Positions 21,701 through 34,206 of a stretch of DNA of 64,000 bases are shown piece after piece. Below the pieces are notes generated by a model. That model searched no databases, was not told the DNA's origin, and saw only the letters and a program-made list of their open reading frames with translations. Each line of letters opens with the position of its first letter. Positions within the stretch are counted from its first letter, which is position 1. This DNA comes from Zhengitettix transpicula (taxonomy: Eukaryota > Arthropoda > Insecta > Orthoptera > Tetrigidae): positions 33,049 through 97,048 of the forward strand of contig JAYJMR010000105.1 in assembly GCA_037074705.1 (NCBI GenBank). Direction: 5' to 3'. The translations under genes were made by a program, and so were the position numbers.

Positions 21701-24700
21701 CTTCTAAACCGTAAGAGATAGAGGGCTAAAAACACCGGATTCGTGTTCAGCATGGTCGCTTCCTTAAGAAAAGTCACAACATTTTTCTTTTTTACACAAT
21801 TTTAGAAAATACAGAAAAACGCCTGTTACTCTTAAACCGTAAGCGATAGAGGGCTAAAAACACCGGATTCGTGTTCAGCAAGGTCGCTTCTTTACGAAAA
21901 GTCACATCATTCTTTCTTTTTTTCACAATTTTAGAAAATACAGAAAAATTCCTGTAACTCCTAAACTGTAAGCGATAGAGGGCTAAAAACACCGGATTCG
22001 TGTTCAGCAAGGTCGCTTCCTTAAGAAAAAACACATCATTTTTTATTTTTTTCACAATTTTAGAAAATACAGAAAAATGCCTGTAACTCCTAAACCGTAA
22101 GAGATAGAGGGCTAAAACACCGGATTAGTGTTCAGCAAGGTCGCTTCCTTAAGAAAAGTCACATCATTTTTTCTATTTTTCACAATTTTAGAAAATACAG
22201 AAAAATGCCTGTAACTCCTAAACCGTAAGAGATAGAGGACTAAAAACAGCGGATTCGTGTTCAGCAAGGTCGCTTCTTAGGAAAAGTCACATCATTTTTT
22301 TTTATATTTCACAATTTTAGAAAATACAGAAATATGCCTGTAACTCCTAAACCGTAAGAGATAGAGGGCTAAAAACACCAGATTCGTGTTCAGAAAGGTC
22401 GCTTCCTTAAGAAAAGTCACACCATTTTTTCTTTTTTTCACAATTTTAGAAAATACAGAAAAATGCCTGTAACTCCCTAACCGTAAGCGATAGAGAGCTA
22501 AAAACACCGGATTCGTGTTCAGCAAGGTCGCTTCCTTAAGAAAATTCACAGCATTTTTTCTTTTTTTCACAATTTTAGAAAATACAGAAAAATTCCTGTA
22601 ACTCCTAAACTGTAAGCGATAGAGGGCTAAAAACACCAGATTCGTGTTCAGCAAGGTCGCTTCCTTAAGAAAAAACACATCATTTTTTCTTTTTTTCACA
22701 ATTTAAGAAAATACAGAAAAATGCCTGTAACTCCCTAACCGTAAGCGATAGAGAGCTAAAAACACCGGATTCGTGTTTAGCAAGGTCGCTTCCTAAAGAA
22801 AATTCCCTTAATTTTTCTTTTTTTCACAATTTTAGAAATTTCAGAAAAATGCCTGTAACTCCTAACCGTAAGAGATAGAGGGCCAAAAACACCGGATTCG
22901 TGTTCAGCAAGGTCGCTTCCTTAAGAAAAGTCACATTATTTTTTCTTTTTTTTACAATTTTAGAAAATACAGAAAAATGCCTGTAACTCCCAAACCATAA
23001 GAGATAGAGGGCTAAAACACCGGATTCGTGTTCAGCAAGGTCGCTTCCTTCAGAAAAGTCACATCATTTTTTTCTTTATTTCACAATTTTAGAAATGACA
23101 GAAAAATGCCTGTAACTCCTAAACCGTAAGAAAAAGAGGGCTAAAGACACCGGATTCGTGTTCAGCAAGGTCGCTTTCTTAAGAAAAGTCACATCATTTT
23201 TTATTTTTTTCACAATTTTAGAAAATACAGAAAAATGCCTGTAACTCCTAAACCGTAAGGGATAGAGGGCTAAAAACACCGGATTCGTGTTCAGCAAGGT
23301 CGCTTCCTTAGGAAAAGTCACATCATTTTTTCTTTTTTTCACAATTTTAGAAAATACAGAAAAATGCCTGTAACTCCTAAACCGTAAGAGATAGAGGGCT
23401 AAGAACACCGGATTCGTGTTCAGCAAGGTCGCTTCCTTAAGAAAAGTCACATCATTTTTTATTTTTTTCACAATTTTAGAAAATACAGAAAAATGCCTGT
23501 AACTCCTAAACCGTAAGACATAGAGGGCTAAAAACACCGGGTTCGTGTTCAGCAAGGTCGCTTCCTTAAGAAAATTCCCATCATTTTTCTTTTTTTCACA
23601 ATTTTAGAAAATACAGAAAAATGCCTGTAACTCCTAAACCGTAAGAGATAGAGGGCAAAAACACCGGATCGTGTTCAGCAAGGTCGCTTCCTTAAGAAAA
23701 GTCACATTATTTTTTCTTTTTTTTACAATTTTAGAAAATACAGAAAAATGCCTGTAACTCCCAAACCATAAGAGATAGAGGGCTAAAAACACCGGATTCG
23801 TGTTCAGCAAGGTCGCTTCCTTCAGAAAAGTCACATCATTTTTTCTTTATTCACAATTTTAGAAAAGACAGAAAAATGCCTGTAACTCCTAAACCGTAAG
23901 AAAAAGAGGGCTTAAAACACCGGATTCGTGTTCAGCAAGGTCGCTTCCCTTAAGAAAAGTCACATCATTTTTTTTTCACAATCTTAGAAAATACAGAAAA
24001 ATGCCTGTAACTTCTAAACGTAAGAGATAGAGGGCTAAAAACACCGGATTCGTGTTCAGCATGGTCGCTTCCTTAAGAAAAGTCACAACATTTTTTCTTT
24101 TTTACACAATTTTAGAAAATACAGAAAAACGCCTGTTACTCTTAAACCGTAAGCGATAGAGGGCTAAAAACACAGGATCGTGTTCAGCAAGGTCGCTTCC
24201 TTACGAAAAGGCACATCATTCTTTCTTTTTTTTCACAATTTTAGAAAATACAGAAAAATTCCTGTAACTCCTAAACTGTAAGCGATAGAGGGCTAAAAAC
24301 ACCGGATTCGTGTTCAGCAAGGTCGCTTCCTTAGAAAAAACACATCATTTTTTATTTTTCTCACAATTTTAGAAAATACAGAAAAATGCCTGTAACTCCT
24401 AAACCGTAAGAGATAGAGGGCTAAAAACACCGGATTAGTGTTCAGCAAGGTCGCTTCCTTAAGAAAAGTCACATCATTTTTCTTTTTTTCACAATTTTAG
24501 AAAATACAGAAAAATGCCTGTAACTCCTAAACCGTAAGAGATAGAGGACTAAAAACACCGGATTCGTGTTCAGCAAGGCCGCTTCCTTAGGAAAAGTCAC
24601 ATCATTTCTTTTATTTTCACAATTTTAGAAAATACAGAAATATGCTGTAACTCCTAAACCGTAAGAGATAGAGGGCTAAAAACACCGGATTCGTGTTCAG

Positions 24701-26148
24701 AAAGGTCGCTTCCTTAAGAAAAGTCACACCATTTTTTCTTTTTTTCACAATTTTAGAAAATACAGAAAAATGCCTGTAACTCCTAACCGTAAGCGATAGA
24801 GAGCTAAAAACACCGGATTCGTGTTCAGCAAGGTCGCTTCCTTAAGAAAATTCACAGCATTTTTTCTTTTTTTCACAATTTTAGAAAATACAGAAAAATG
24901 CCTGTAACTCCTAAACCGTAGAGATAGAGGGCTAAAAACACCGGATTCCTGTTCAGCAAGGTCGCTTCCTTAAGAAAAGTCACATCATTTTTTCTTTTTT
25001 TCACAATTTTAGAAAATACAGAAAAATGCCTGTAACTCTTAAACTATAAGAGATAGAGGGCTAAAAACACCGGATTCGTGTTCAGCAAGGTCGCTTCCTT
25101 AAGAAAAGTCAAATCATTTTTTATTTTTTTCACAATTTTAGAAAATACAGAAAAATGCCTGTAACTCCTAAACCGTAAGAGATAGAGGGCTAAAAACACC
25201 GGATTCGTGTTCAGCAAGGTCGCTTCCTTAGGAAAAGTCACATCATTTTTTCTTTTTTTCACAATTTTAGAAAATACAGAAAAATGCCTGTAACTCCTAA
25301 ACCGTAAGAGATAGAGGGCTAAAAACACCGGATTCGTGTTCAGCAAGGTCGCTTCCTTAAGAAAAGTCTCATCATTTTTCTTTTTTTCACAATTTTAGAA
25401 AATACAGAAAAATGCCTGTAACTACTAAACCGTAAGAATTATAGGGCTAAAAACTTCGGATTCGTGTTCAGCAAGGTCGCTTCCTTAACAATAGTCACAT
25501 CATTTTTTTTTTAAAAATTTTAGAAAATACAGAAATATGCCTGTAACTCCTATACCGGAAGCGATAGAGGGCTAAAAAACACCGGATTCGTGTTCAGCAA
25601 GGTCGCTTCCTTAAGTAAAGTCCCATCAATTTTTCTTTTTTTCACAATTTTAGAAAATACAGAAAAATGCCTGTAACTCCTAAACCGTAAGCGATAGAGG
25701 GCTAAAATCCCGGATTCGTGTTCAGCAAGGTCGCTTTCTTAAGAAAAGTCACATCATTTTTTCTTTTTTACACAATTTTAGAAAATACAGAAAAATGCCT
25801 GTTACTCCTAAACCGTAAGAGATAGAGGGCTAAAACACCGGATTCGTGTTCAGCAAGGTCGCTTCCTTATAAAAAGTCACATCATTTTTTTCTTTTTTCA
25901 CAATTTTAGAAAATACAGAAAAATTCTGTAACTCCTAAACCGTAAGGGATAGAGGGCTAAAAACACCGGATTCGTGTTCAGCAAGGTCGATCCTTAAGAA
26001 AAGTCACATCATTTTTTCTTTTTTTCACAATTCTAGAAAATACAGAAAAATGCCTGTAAGTCCTAAACCATAAAAGATAGAGGGCTAAAAACACCGGATT
26101 CGTGTTCAGCAAGGTCGCTTCCTTAAGAAAAGTCACATCATTTTTTCT
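18714..26148 (-). repeat. Satellite A array 3 (inverted relative to arrays 1 and 2)
   Basis: About 57 monomers of 127-130 bp, now on the minus strand: TGCCTGTAACTCCTAAACCG, then AGGGCTAAAAACACCGG, TTCGTGTTCAGCAAGG and AAGTCACATCATTTTTTC. One 20 bp stretch near 18945-18985 (CATCATTTTTCTTTTTTTC) is doubled. Single-base losses in homopolymers (AAACACC for AAAACACC, GGATCGTG for GGATTCGTG) are commoner here than in array 4, so frames are short. The end of the array is junction J2. Confidence 0.96.
19860..24900 (-). repeat. Higher-order repeat of about 12 A monomers, three imperfect copies
   Basis: A variant with CTGTAACTCCCAAACCATAAG occurs near 19143, 20034, 21447, 22988 and 23760. A variant with AAATTCCTGTAACTCC and AAACTGTAAGCG occurs near 20408, 21052, 21950, 22590 and 24249. 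Matching strings 20330-21400 and 21870-22930 lie about 1540 bp apart (12 monomers), and a third, shortened version covers about 24170-24900. Single-monomer gains or losses between copies shift the spacing. Boundaries are approximate. Confidence 0.8.
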
Positions 26149-26165
26149 GGGACACCGCAGGTCGC
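26141..26165. other. Junction J2, second copy (A to B, opposite strand)
   Basis: CATTTTTTCTGGGACACCGC leads into AGGTCGCTAGCTGCAG. This is the reverse complement of the join near 8265, with one base changed (GGGACA for GGGACC), and matches the join near 56201. The flanking monomers on both sides are also shared with the 56201 copy. Confidence 0.88.
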
Positions 26166-29100
26166 TAGCTGCAGCCGTTTAGGAGCTAATGGCGTTTTTC
26201 TTTTTTTTTTACTTTTTGCTTCTTTTCTCCCAAATGTGCGCCTTTTTGCGTCAGTTATAGGTCTCATCCTATGAAACCGTTCCCGCTGAAGGCGACGACG
26301 TCACCCGCAGGTCCCGAGCTGAAGCCGTTATGGAGCTACAGTCTTTTTTCTGTTTTTTTTCACTTTTTGCTTGTTTTTTGTAAAATGTGGGTCTTTTCGA
26401 GTGAGTTATGGGTCTCAACCTATGGAAGCCTTCCCGCTGAAGACGATGACGTCACCCGCAGGTCTCTAGCTAAAGCCGTTATGGAGCTACAGTCTTTTTC
26501 TGTTTTATTTACTTTTTGCTTGTTTTCTCCTATATGTGCGTCTTTTCGCGTGAGTTATGGGTCTCATGCTATGGAAGCGTCCCTGCTGAAGACGATGCCG
26601 TCACCCGCAGGTCGCTAACTGCAGCCGTTTAGGTGCTACAGGCAATTTTCTGTTTTGTTTCACTTTTTACTTGTTTTCTTCCAAATGTGCGTCTTTACGC
26701 ATGAGTTATGGGTCACATCCAATGGAATCGTTCCCGCTGAAGACGATGACGTCACCCGCAGTTCGCCAGCTGCAGCTGTTTAGGAGCTAAATGCGTTTTT
26801 CTGTTTTATTCACTTATTGGTTGTTTTCTTTCAAAGGTGAGGCTTTTCGCGTGAGTTATGGGTCTCATCCTTTGAACCGTTCCCCTGAAGACGATGCCGT
26901 CACCGGCAGGTCGGTAGCTGCAGCCGTTTAGGAGCTAAAGGCGTTTTTATGTTTTGTTCACTTTTTGCTTGTTTTCTCACAAATGTGCGTCTTTTCGCGT
27001 GAGTTATGGGTCTCATCCTATGGATGCGTCCCCGCTGAAGACGATGCCGTCACCCGCAGATCGCTACCTGCAGCCGTTTAGGAGCTACAGGCGTTTTTTC
27101 AGTTTTTTTCACTTTTTGCTTGTTTTCTCCCTAATGTGCGTCTTTTCGCGTAAGTTATGGGTCTCATCCTATGGAAGCGATTCCGCTGAAGACGATGCTG
27201 TCTTTCGCAGGGTCGCTAGCTGCAGCCGTTTAGAAGCTACAGGCGTTTATTTTTTTTCAATTTTTGTTTGTTTTCTCTAAAATGTGCGTCTTTTCACGTG
27301 AGTTATGGGTCTCATCCTATGGAAGCGTACCCGCTGAAGACGATATCGTTACCCACAGGTCGCCAGCTGCAGCCGTTAGGAGATACAAGCGTTTTTCTGC
27401 TTTTTCATTTTTTGCTTTTTTTTCTCCAAAATGTGCGTCATTTCGCGTCAGATATGGGTCTCATCCTATAGATGCGTTCCCGCTGAAGACGATGACGTCA
27501 CCCTTAGGTCGCTAGCAGCAGTTGTTTAAGAGCTAAGGGCGTTTTTCTGAATTTATCACGATTTGCTTGTTTTCTCCCAAATGTGCGTCTTTTCGCGTCA
27601 GTTATGGGTCTCATCCTATGAAAGGGTTCCCGCTGAAGACGATACCGTCACCCGCAGGTATCTAGCTGCAGCCGTTTAGAAGCTACAGGCATTTATCTGT
27701 TTATTACACTTTTTGCTTGTAATCTCCCAAATGTGCGTCTTTTTGCGTGAGTTATGGTCTCATCCTATGGAAGCGTTCCCACTGAAGACGATGACGTCAC
27801 CCGCAGGTCGCTAGCGGCAGTTGTTTACGACCTACAGGCGTTTTTCTGTATTTTTCACTTTCTGCTTGTTTCCTCCCAAATGTGCGTCTTTTCGCGTGAG
27901 TTATGTGTTTCATTAAACGGAAGATTTCCCGCTGAAGACGATGACGTCACCCGCAGGTCGCTAGCTGCAGCCGTTAAAGAGCTACAGGCGTTTTCTTTTT
28001 TTTTCACTTTTTGCTTCTTTTCTCCCGAATGTGCGTCTTTTTGCGTGAGATATTGGTCTCATCCTATGGAAGCGTACCAGCTGAAGACGATGCAGTCACC
28101 CGCAGATCGCTAGCTGCAGCCGTTTAGAAGCTAAAGGCGTTTTTCTTTTTTTTTACTTTTTGCTTTTTTCTCCCAAATGTGCTTCTTTTGCGTCAGTTAT
28201 GGGTCCCATGCTATGAAACCGTTCCTGCTGAAGACGACGACGTCACCCACAGGTCGCGAGCTGCAGCCGTTATGGAGCTACAGTCTTTTTTCATTTTTAT
28301 TCACTTTTTGCTTGTTTTCTGTCAAATGTGCGTCTTTTCGCGTGAGTTATGGGTCACATCCTATGGAAGCGTCCTGCTGAAGACGATGCCGTCACCCGCA
28401 GGTCGCTAACTGCAGCTGTTTAGGAGCATCAGGCGTTTTTCTGTTTTGTTTCACTTTTTACTTGTTTTCTCCCAAATGTGCGTCTTTACGCATGAGTTAT
28501 GGGTCACATCCAATGAAAGCGTTCCCGCTGAAGACGATGACGTCACCCGCAGTTCGCTAGCTGCAGCCGTTTAGGAGCTAAAGGCGTTTTTCTGTTTTAT
28601 TCACTTTTTGGTTGTTTTGTCCCAAACGTGCGGCTTTTCGCCTGAGGTATTGGTCTCACCCTATGATGCGTTCCCCTGAAGACGATGACGTCACCTGAAG
28701 GTCACTAGCTGCAGTTGTTTGGAAGCTAAAGGGTTTTTTAGTTTTATTCACTTTTTGCTTGTTTTCTCACAAATGTGCGTCTTTTTGCGTGAGTTATGGG
28801 TCTCATCCTATGGATGCGTCCCCGCTGAAGACGATGCCGTCACCCGCAGATAGTTACCTGCAGCCGTTTAGGAGCTACAGGCGTTTTTCAGTTTTTTTCA
28901 CTTTTTGCTTGTTTTCTCCCTAATGTGCGTCTTTTCGCGTAAGTTATGGGTCTCATCCTATGGAAGCGTTTCCGCTGAAGACGATGCTGTTTCCCGCAGG
29001 TCGCTAGCTGCAGCCGTTTAGAAGCTACAGGCGTTTATTTTTTTTCAATGTTTGTTTGTTTCTCTGAAATGTGCGTCTTTTCACGTGAGTTATGGGTCTC

Positions 29101-30505
29101 ATCCTATGGAAGCGTACCCGTTGAAGACGATATCGTTACCCGCAGGTCGCCAGCTGCAGCCGTTTAGGAGATACAAGCGTTTTTCTGTTTTTTCATTTTT
29201 TTCTTTTTTTTCTCCAAAATGTGCGTCATTTCGAGTCAGTTATGGGTCTCATCGTATAGATGCGTTCCCGCTGAAGACGATGACGTCACCCTTAGGTCGC
29301 TAGCAGCAGTTGTTTAGGAGCTAAGGGCGTTTTTCTGAACTTATCACGATTTTGCTTGTTTTCTCCCAAATGTGCGTCTTTTTCGCGTGAGTTATGGTTC
29401 TCATCCTATGGAAGCGTTCCAGCTGAAAACGATGACGTCACTCGCAAATCGCTAGCTGGTGCCGTTTAGGAGCTTAAGGTCTTTTTCTGTTTATTAATTT
29501 TTGCTTGTTTCTCCCAAATGTGCGTCTTTTTTGCGTGAGTTATGGGTCTCATCCTATGGAAGCGTTCCCACTGAAGACGATGACGTCACCCGCAGAACGC
29601 TAGCTGCAGTTGTTTACGACCTACAGGCGTTTTTCTGTATTTTTCACTTTCTGCTTGTTTAGTCCAAATGTGCGTCTTTTCGCGTTAGTTATGTGTTTCA
29701 TTAAACGGAAGATTCCGCGGTGAGACGATGCCGTCTCCCCGCAGGTCGCTAGCTCCAGCCGTTTAGAAGCTACAGGCGTTTATTTTTTTTCCACTTTTGT
29801 TTGTATTCTCTGAATGTGCGTCTTTTCACGTGAGCTATGGGTCTCGTCCTATGAAAGCGTACCCCGGAAGACGATATCGTTACCCGCAGGTCGCCAGCTG
29901 CAGCCGTTTAGGAGATACAAGCGTTTTTCTGTTTTTCATTTTTTGCTTTTTTTTCTCCAAAATGTGCGTCATTTCGCGTCAGTTATGGGTCCTCATCCTA
30001 TAGATGCGTTCCCGCTGAAGACGATGACGTCACCCTTAGGTCGCTAGGCAGCAGTTGTTTAGGAGCTAAAGGCGTTTTTATGTTTTGTTCACTTTTTGCT
30101 TGTTTTCTCACAAATGTGCGTCTTTTCGCGTGAGTTATGGGTCTCATCCTATGGATGCGTCCCCGCTTAAGACGATGCCGTCACCCCGCAGATCGCTACC
30201 TGCAGCTGTTTAGGAGCTAACAGGCGTTTTTCAGTTCTTTTCACTTTTTGCTTGTTTTCTCCCTAATGTGCGTCTTTTCTCCGTAAGTTATTTGTCTCAT
30301 CCTATGGAAGCGTTTCCGCTGAAGACGATGCGTCCTCCCGCAGGTCGCTAGCTGCAGCCGTATAGAAGCTACAGGCGTTTATTTTTTTTCACTTTTTGGT
30401 TGTTTTCTTTCAAATGTGCGTCTTTTCGCGTGAGTTATGGTCTCATCCTATGGAAGCCTTCCCGATGAAGACGATGACGTCACCCGCAGGTCGCTAGCTG
30501 CAGCC

Positions 30506-30537
30506 GTTTAGGAGCTACAGGCGTTTTTCTGTTTCTT
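30506..30537 (+). other. Example of the core shared by satellites A and B
   Basis: This B-type 32-mer reads GTTTAGGAGCTACAGGCG followed by TTTTTCTGTTTCTT. The A-type equivalent at 899-930 reads GTTTAGGAGTTACAGGCA followed by TTTTTCTGTATTTT, so 28 of 32 positions agree. Outside this box A and B monomers show no clear similarity. Satellite C keeps the first half (on the minus strand GTTTAGGAGCTGCAGACG, around 34280-34297) but not the second. Confidence 0.85.
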
Positions 30538-33500
30538 TCACTTTTTGATTGTTTTCTCCCAAATGTGCGTCTTTCGCGTGTGTTATGGGTCTCATCCTAT
30601 TTACGCGTTCCCGCTGAAGACGATGACGTCACCTGAAGGTCACTAGCTGCAGTTGTTTAGAAGCTAAAGGCGTTTTAAGTTTTATTCACTTTTGCTTGTT
30701 TTCTCCGAAAGGTTCGTCTTTTCGCGTTAGTTATGGGTCGCATCCTATGGAAGCGTCCCTGCCGAAGACGATGCCGTCAGCCGCAGGTCGCTTACTGCAG
30801 CCGTTAAGGAGCTACAGGCGTTTTTCTGTTTTGTTTCACTTTTTACTTGTTTTCTCCCAAATGTGCGTCTTTACGCATGAGTTATGGGTCACATCAATGA
30901 AGCGTTCCGCTGAAGTCGATGACGTCACCCGCAGTTCGCAGGCTGCAGCCGTTAAGGAGCTAAAGCCTTTTTCTGTTTTATTCACTTTTTGGTTGTTTTC
31001 TCCCAAAGGTGCGGCTTTTCGCGTGTGTTATGGGTTTAATCCCATGAAAGTGTTCCGCTAAAGACGATGACGTCACCCAAAGGTCGCTAGCGGCAGCTGT
31101 TTAGGAGCTACAGTCGTTTTTCAGTTTTTTTACTTTTTGCTTGTTTTCTCCCAAATGAGCGTCTTTTCGCGTGAGTTATGGTTCTCATCCTATGAAAGCA
31201 ATCCCGCTGAAGACGTTGAAGTCACCCGCAAATCGCTAGCTGGAACCGTTTAGGAGCTTAAAGCCTATTTTAATTTATTTAATTTTTGCTTGTTTTCTCC
31301 AAAATTTGCGTCTTTTTGCGTCGGTAATGGGGCTCGTCCTATGGAAGCCTTCCCGCTGAAGACGATGCCGTCAACCGCAGGTCGCTAGCTGCATCCGTTT
31401 AGGAGCTACATGCGTTTTTTCTGTTTGTTTTTTTCTTGTTTTTTCCCAAATGAGCGTCAAATCGCTTGAGTTATGGTCTCATCCTATGGAAGCTTTCCCG
31501 CTGAAGACGATAATGTCACCCGCAGGTCGCTAGCTGCAACCGTGTAGAAGTTACAGGCGTTTTTCTATTTTTTTCACTTTTTGCTTCTTTTCTCTCAAAT
31601 GTGCGTCTTTTTGCGTCAGTTATGGGAATCATCCTATGGGAAGCGTTCCCACTGAAGACGATGACGTCACCCGGAAGGTCGCTAAAGCTGCAGTTGTTAA
31701 GAACCTACAGCGTTTTTCTGTATTTTTCACTTTCTGCTTGTTTTCCCCCAAATGTGCCTCTTTTTGCGTGAGTTATGTGTATCATTAAAAGGAAGCTTTC
31801 CCGCTGAAGACGATGACGTCACCCGTAGGTCGCTAGCTGCAGCCGTTAAAGAGCTACAGGCGTTTTTCTTTTTTTTTCACTTTTTGCTTGTTTTCTCCCA
31901 AATTTGCGTCTTTTCGCGTGTGTTATGGGTTTCATCCTATGGACGCGTTCCCGCTGAAGACGATGACGTCATCCGAGGTCACTAGCTGCAGTTGTTTAGA
32001 AGTTAAGGAGTTTTTTAGATTTATTCACTTTTTGCTTTTTTTCTCCGAAAGGTGCGTCTTTTGCGTGAGTTATGGATCGCATCCTATGGAAGGGTTCACG
32101 CTGAAGACGATGCCGTCACCCGCAGTTCGCTAGCTGCAGCCGTTTAGGAGCTAAAGGCGTTTTTATGATTTTTCACTTTTTGCTTGTTTTCTCACAAATG
32201 TGCGACTTTTCGCGTGAGTTATGGGTCTCATCCTATGGATGCGGCCCCGCTGAAGACGATGAAGTCACCCGCAAATCGCTACCTGGAGCCGTTTGAGCTA
32301 CAGGCGTTTTTCTGTTTGTTTTTTTTCTTGTTTTTTCCCAAATGTGCGTCAAATCGCTTGAGTTATGGGTCTCATCCTATGGAAGCTTTCCCGCTGAATA
32401 CGATAATGTCACCCGCAGGTCGCTAGCTGCAACCGTGTAGAAGTTACAGGCGTTTTTCTATTTTTTTCACTTTTTGCTTGTTTTCTCTCAAATGTGCGTC
32501 TTTTTGCGTCAGTTATGGGTATCATCCTATGGAAGCGTTCCCACTGAAGACGATGACGTCACCCGCAGGTCGCTAGCTGCAGTTGTTTAGGACCCACAGG
32601 CGTTTTTCTGTATTTTTTACTTTCTGCTTGTTTCCCCCCAAATGTGCGTCTTTTTGCGTGAGTTTTGTGTATCATTAAACGGAAGCTTTCCCGCTGAAGA
32701 CGATGACGTCACCCGCAGGTCGCTAGCTGCAGCCGTTAAAGAGCTACAGGCGTTTTTCTTTTTTTTTCACTTTTTGCTTGTTTTCTCCCGAATGTGCGTC
32801 TTTTTGCGTGAGATATTGGTCTCATCCTATGTCAGCGTCCACGCTGAAGACGATGCAGTCACTAGCAGATCGCTAGCTGCAGCCGTTTAGGAGCTAAAGG
32901 CGTTTTTCTGTTTTATTCACTTTTTGGTTGTTTTCTCTAAAAGGAGCGGCTTTTCGCGTGAGTTATGGGTCTCATCCTATGAAACCGTTCCCGCTGAAGA
33001 CGACGACGTCACCCGCAGGTCGCGAGCTGCAGCCGTTATGGAGCTACAGTCTTTTTTCTGTTTTTTTCACTTTTTGATTGTTTTCTCCTAATTGTGCGTC
33101 TTTTTGCGTGAGTTATGGGTCTCATCCTATGGAAGCGTCCCTGCTGAAGACGATGCCGTCACCCGCAGGTCGCTAGCTGCAGCTGTTTAGGAGCTAAAGG
33201 CGTTGTTCTGTTTTTTTCACTTTTTGTTTGTTTTCACCCAAATGTGCATATTTTCGCGTGAGTTATGGGTCTCATCCTATGAAAGCGTCCCTGCTGAAGA
33301 CGATACCGTCACCAGCAGGTCGCTAGCTGCATCCGTTTAGGAGCTACAGGCGTTTTTCCGTTTGTTTATTTTCTTGTTTTTTCCAAATGTGCGGCTTTAC
33401 GCATGAGTTATGGGTCACATCCAATGGAAGCGTTCCCGCTGAAGACGATGACGTCACCCGAAATTCGCTAGCTGCAGCCGTTTAGGAGCTAAAGGCGTTT

Positions 33501-34198
33501 TTCCGTTTTATTCACTTTTTGTTTGTTTTCTCCCAAAGGTGCGGCTTTTCGCGTGAGTTATTGGTCTTATCCTATTTAAGCGTTCCCCTTGAAGACGGTG
33601 CCGTCACCCGCAGGTCGCTAGCTGCAGCCGTTTAGGAGCCAATGGCGTTGTTCCGTTTTTTTCACTTTTTGTTTGTTTTCTCCCAAATGTGCGTTTTTTC
33701 GCGTGCGTTATGGGTCTCACCCTATGAAAGCGTCCCTGCTGAAGACGATGCCGTCACCCGCAGGTCGCTAGCTGCAGCCGTTTACGAGCTAAAGGCGTTG
33801 TTCTGTTTTTTTCACTTTTTGTTTGTTTTCTCCCAAATGTGCGTATTTTCGCGTGAGTTATGGGTCTAATCCTATGAAAGTGTTCCCGCTAAAGACGATG
33901 ATGTCACCCAAAGGTCGCTAGCTGCAGTTGTTTAGGAGCTACAGGCGGTTTCTGTATTTTTCACTTTTTGCTTCTTTTCTCCCAAATGAGCGTCTTTTCG
34001 CGTGAGTTATGGTTCTCATCCTATGGAAGCGTTCCCGCTGAAGACGATGAAGTAACCCGCAAATCGCTAGCTGGAGCCGGTTAGGAGCTTAAAGCCTTTT
34101 TTCTGTTTATTTAATTTTTAGCTTGTTTTCTCCCAAATTTGCGTCTTTTCGCGTCTGTAATGGGGCTCGTCCTATGGAAGCGTTCCCACTGAAGACGA

Positions 34199-34206
34199 TG
34201 ACGTCA
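34199..34206. promoter_or_regulatory. TGACGTCA palindrome (CRE / bZIP-type site) at the B3-C junction
   Basis: TGACGTCA is the consensus palindrome bound by CREB/ATF-type bZIP proteins, and its GACGTC centre is the plant C-box. It is present in many B and C monomers, and this copy is the last element of B array 3 before the strand switch into C. Whether any copy binds a protein is unknown. It is listed once as the representative because the site recurs with the monomer period. Confidence 0.35.

Larger units (their letters stand above)
26153..34206 (+). repeat. Satellite B array 3
   Basis: About 54 monomers of roughly 149 bp, inverted relative to arrays 1 and 2. Plus-strand order is GCAGGTCGCTAGCTGCAGCC, core GTTTAGGAGCTACAGGCG, T-rich tract, AAATGTGCGTCTTTTCGCG, GAGTTATGGGTCTCATCC, GCTGAAGACGATGACGTCAC. 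Indels are frequent. A multi-monomer string near 31120-31880, repeated near 32290-32880, is the reverse complement of the start of B arrays 1 and 2. It includes AAATCGCTTGAGTTATGG, GATAATGTCACCC and CATTAAACGGAAGC. A larger internal period is seen from GCGTTTATTTTTTTTC near 27243, 29031 and 29777 (12 and 5 monomers apart). Confidence 0.96.
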
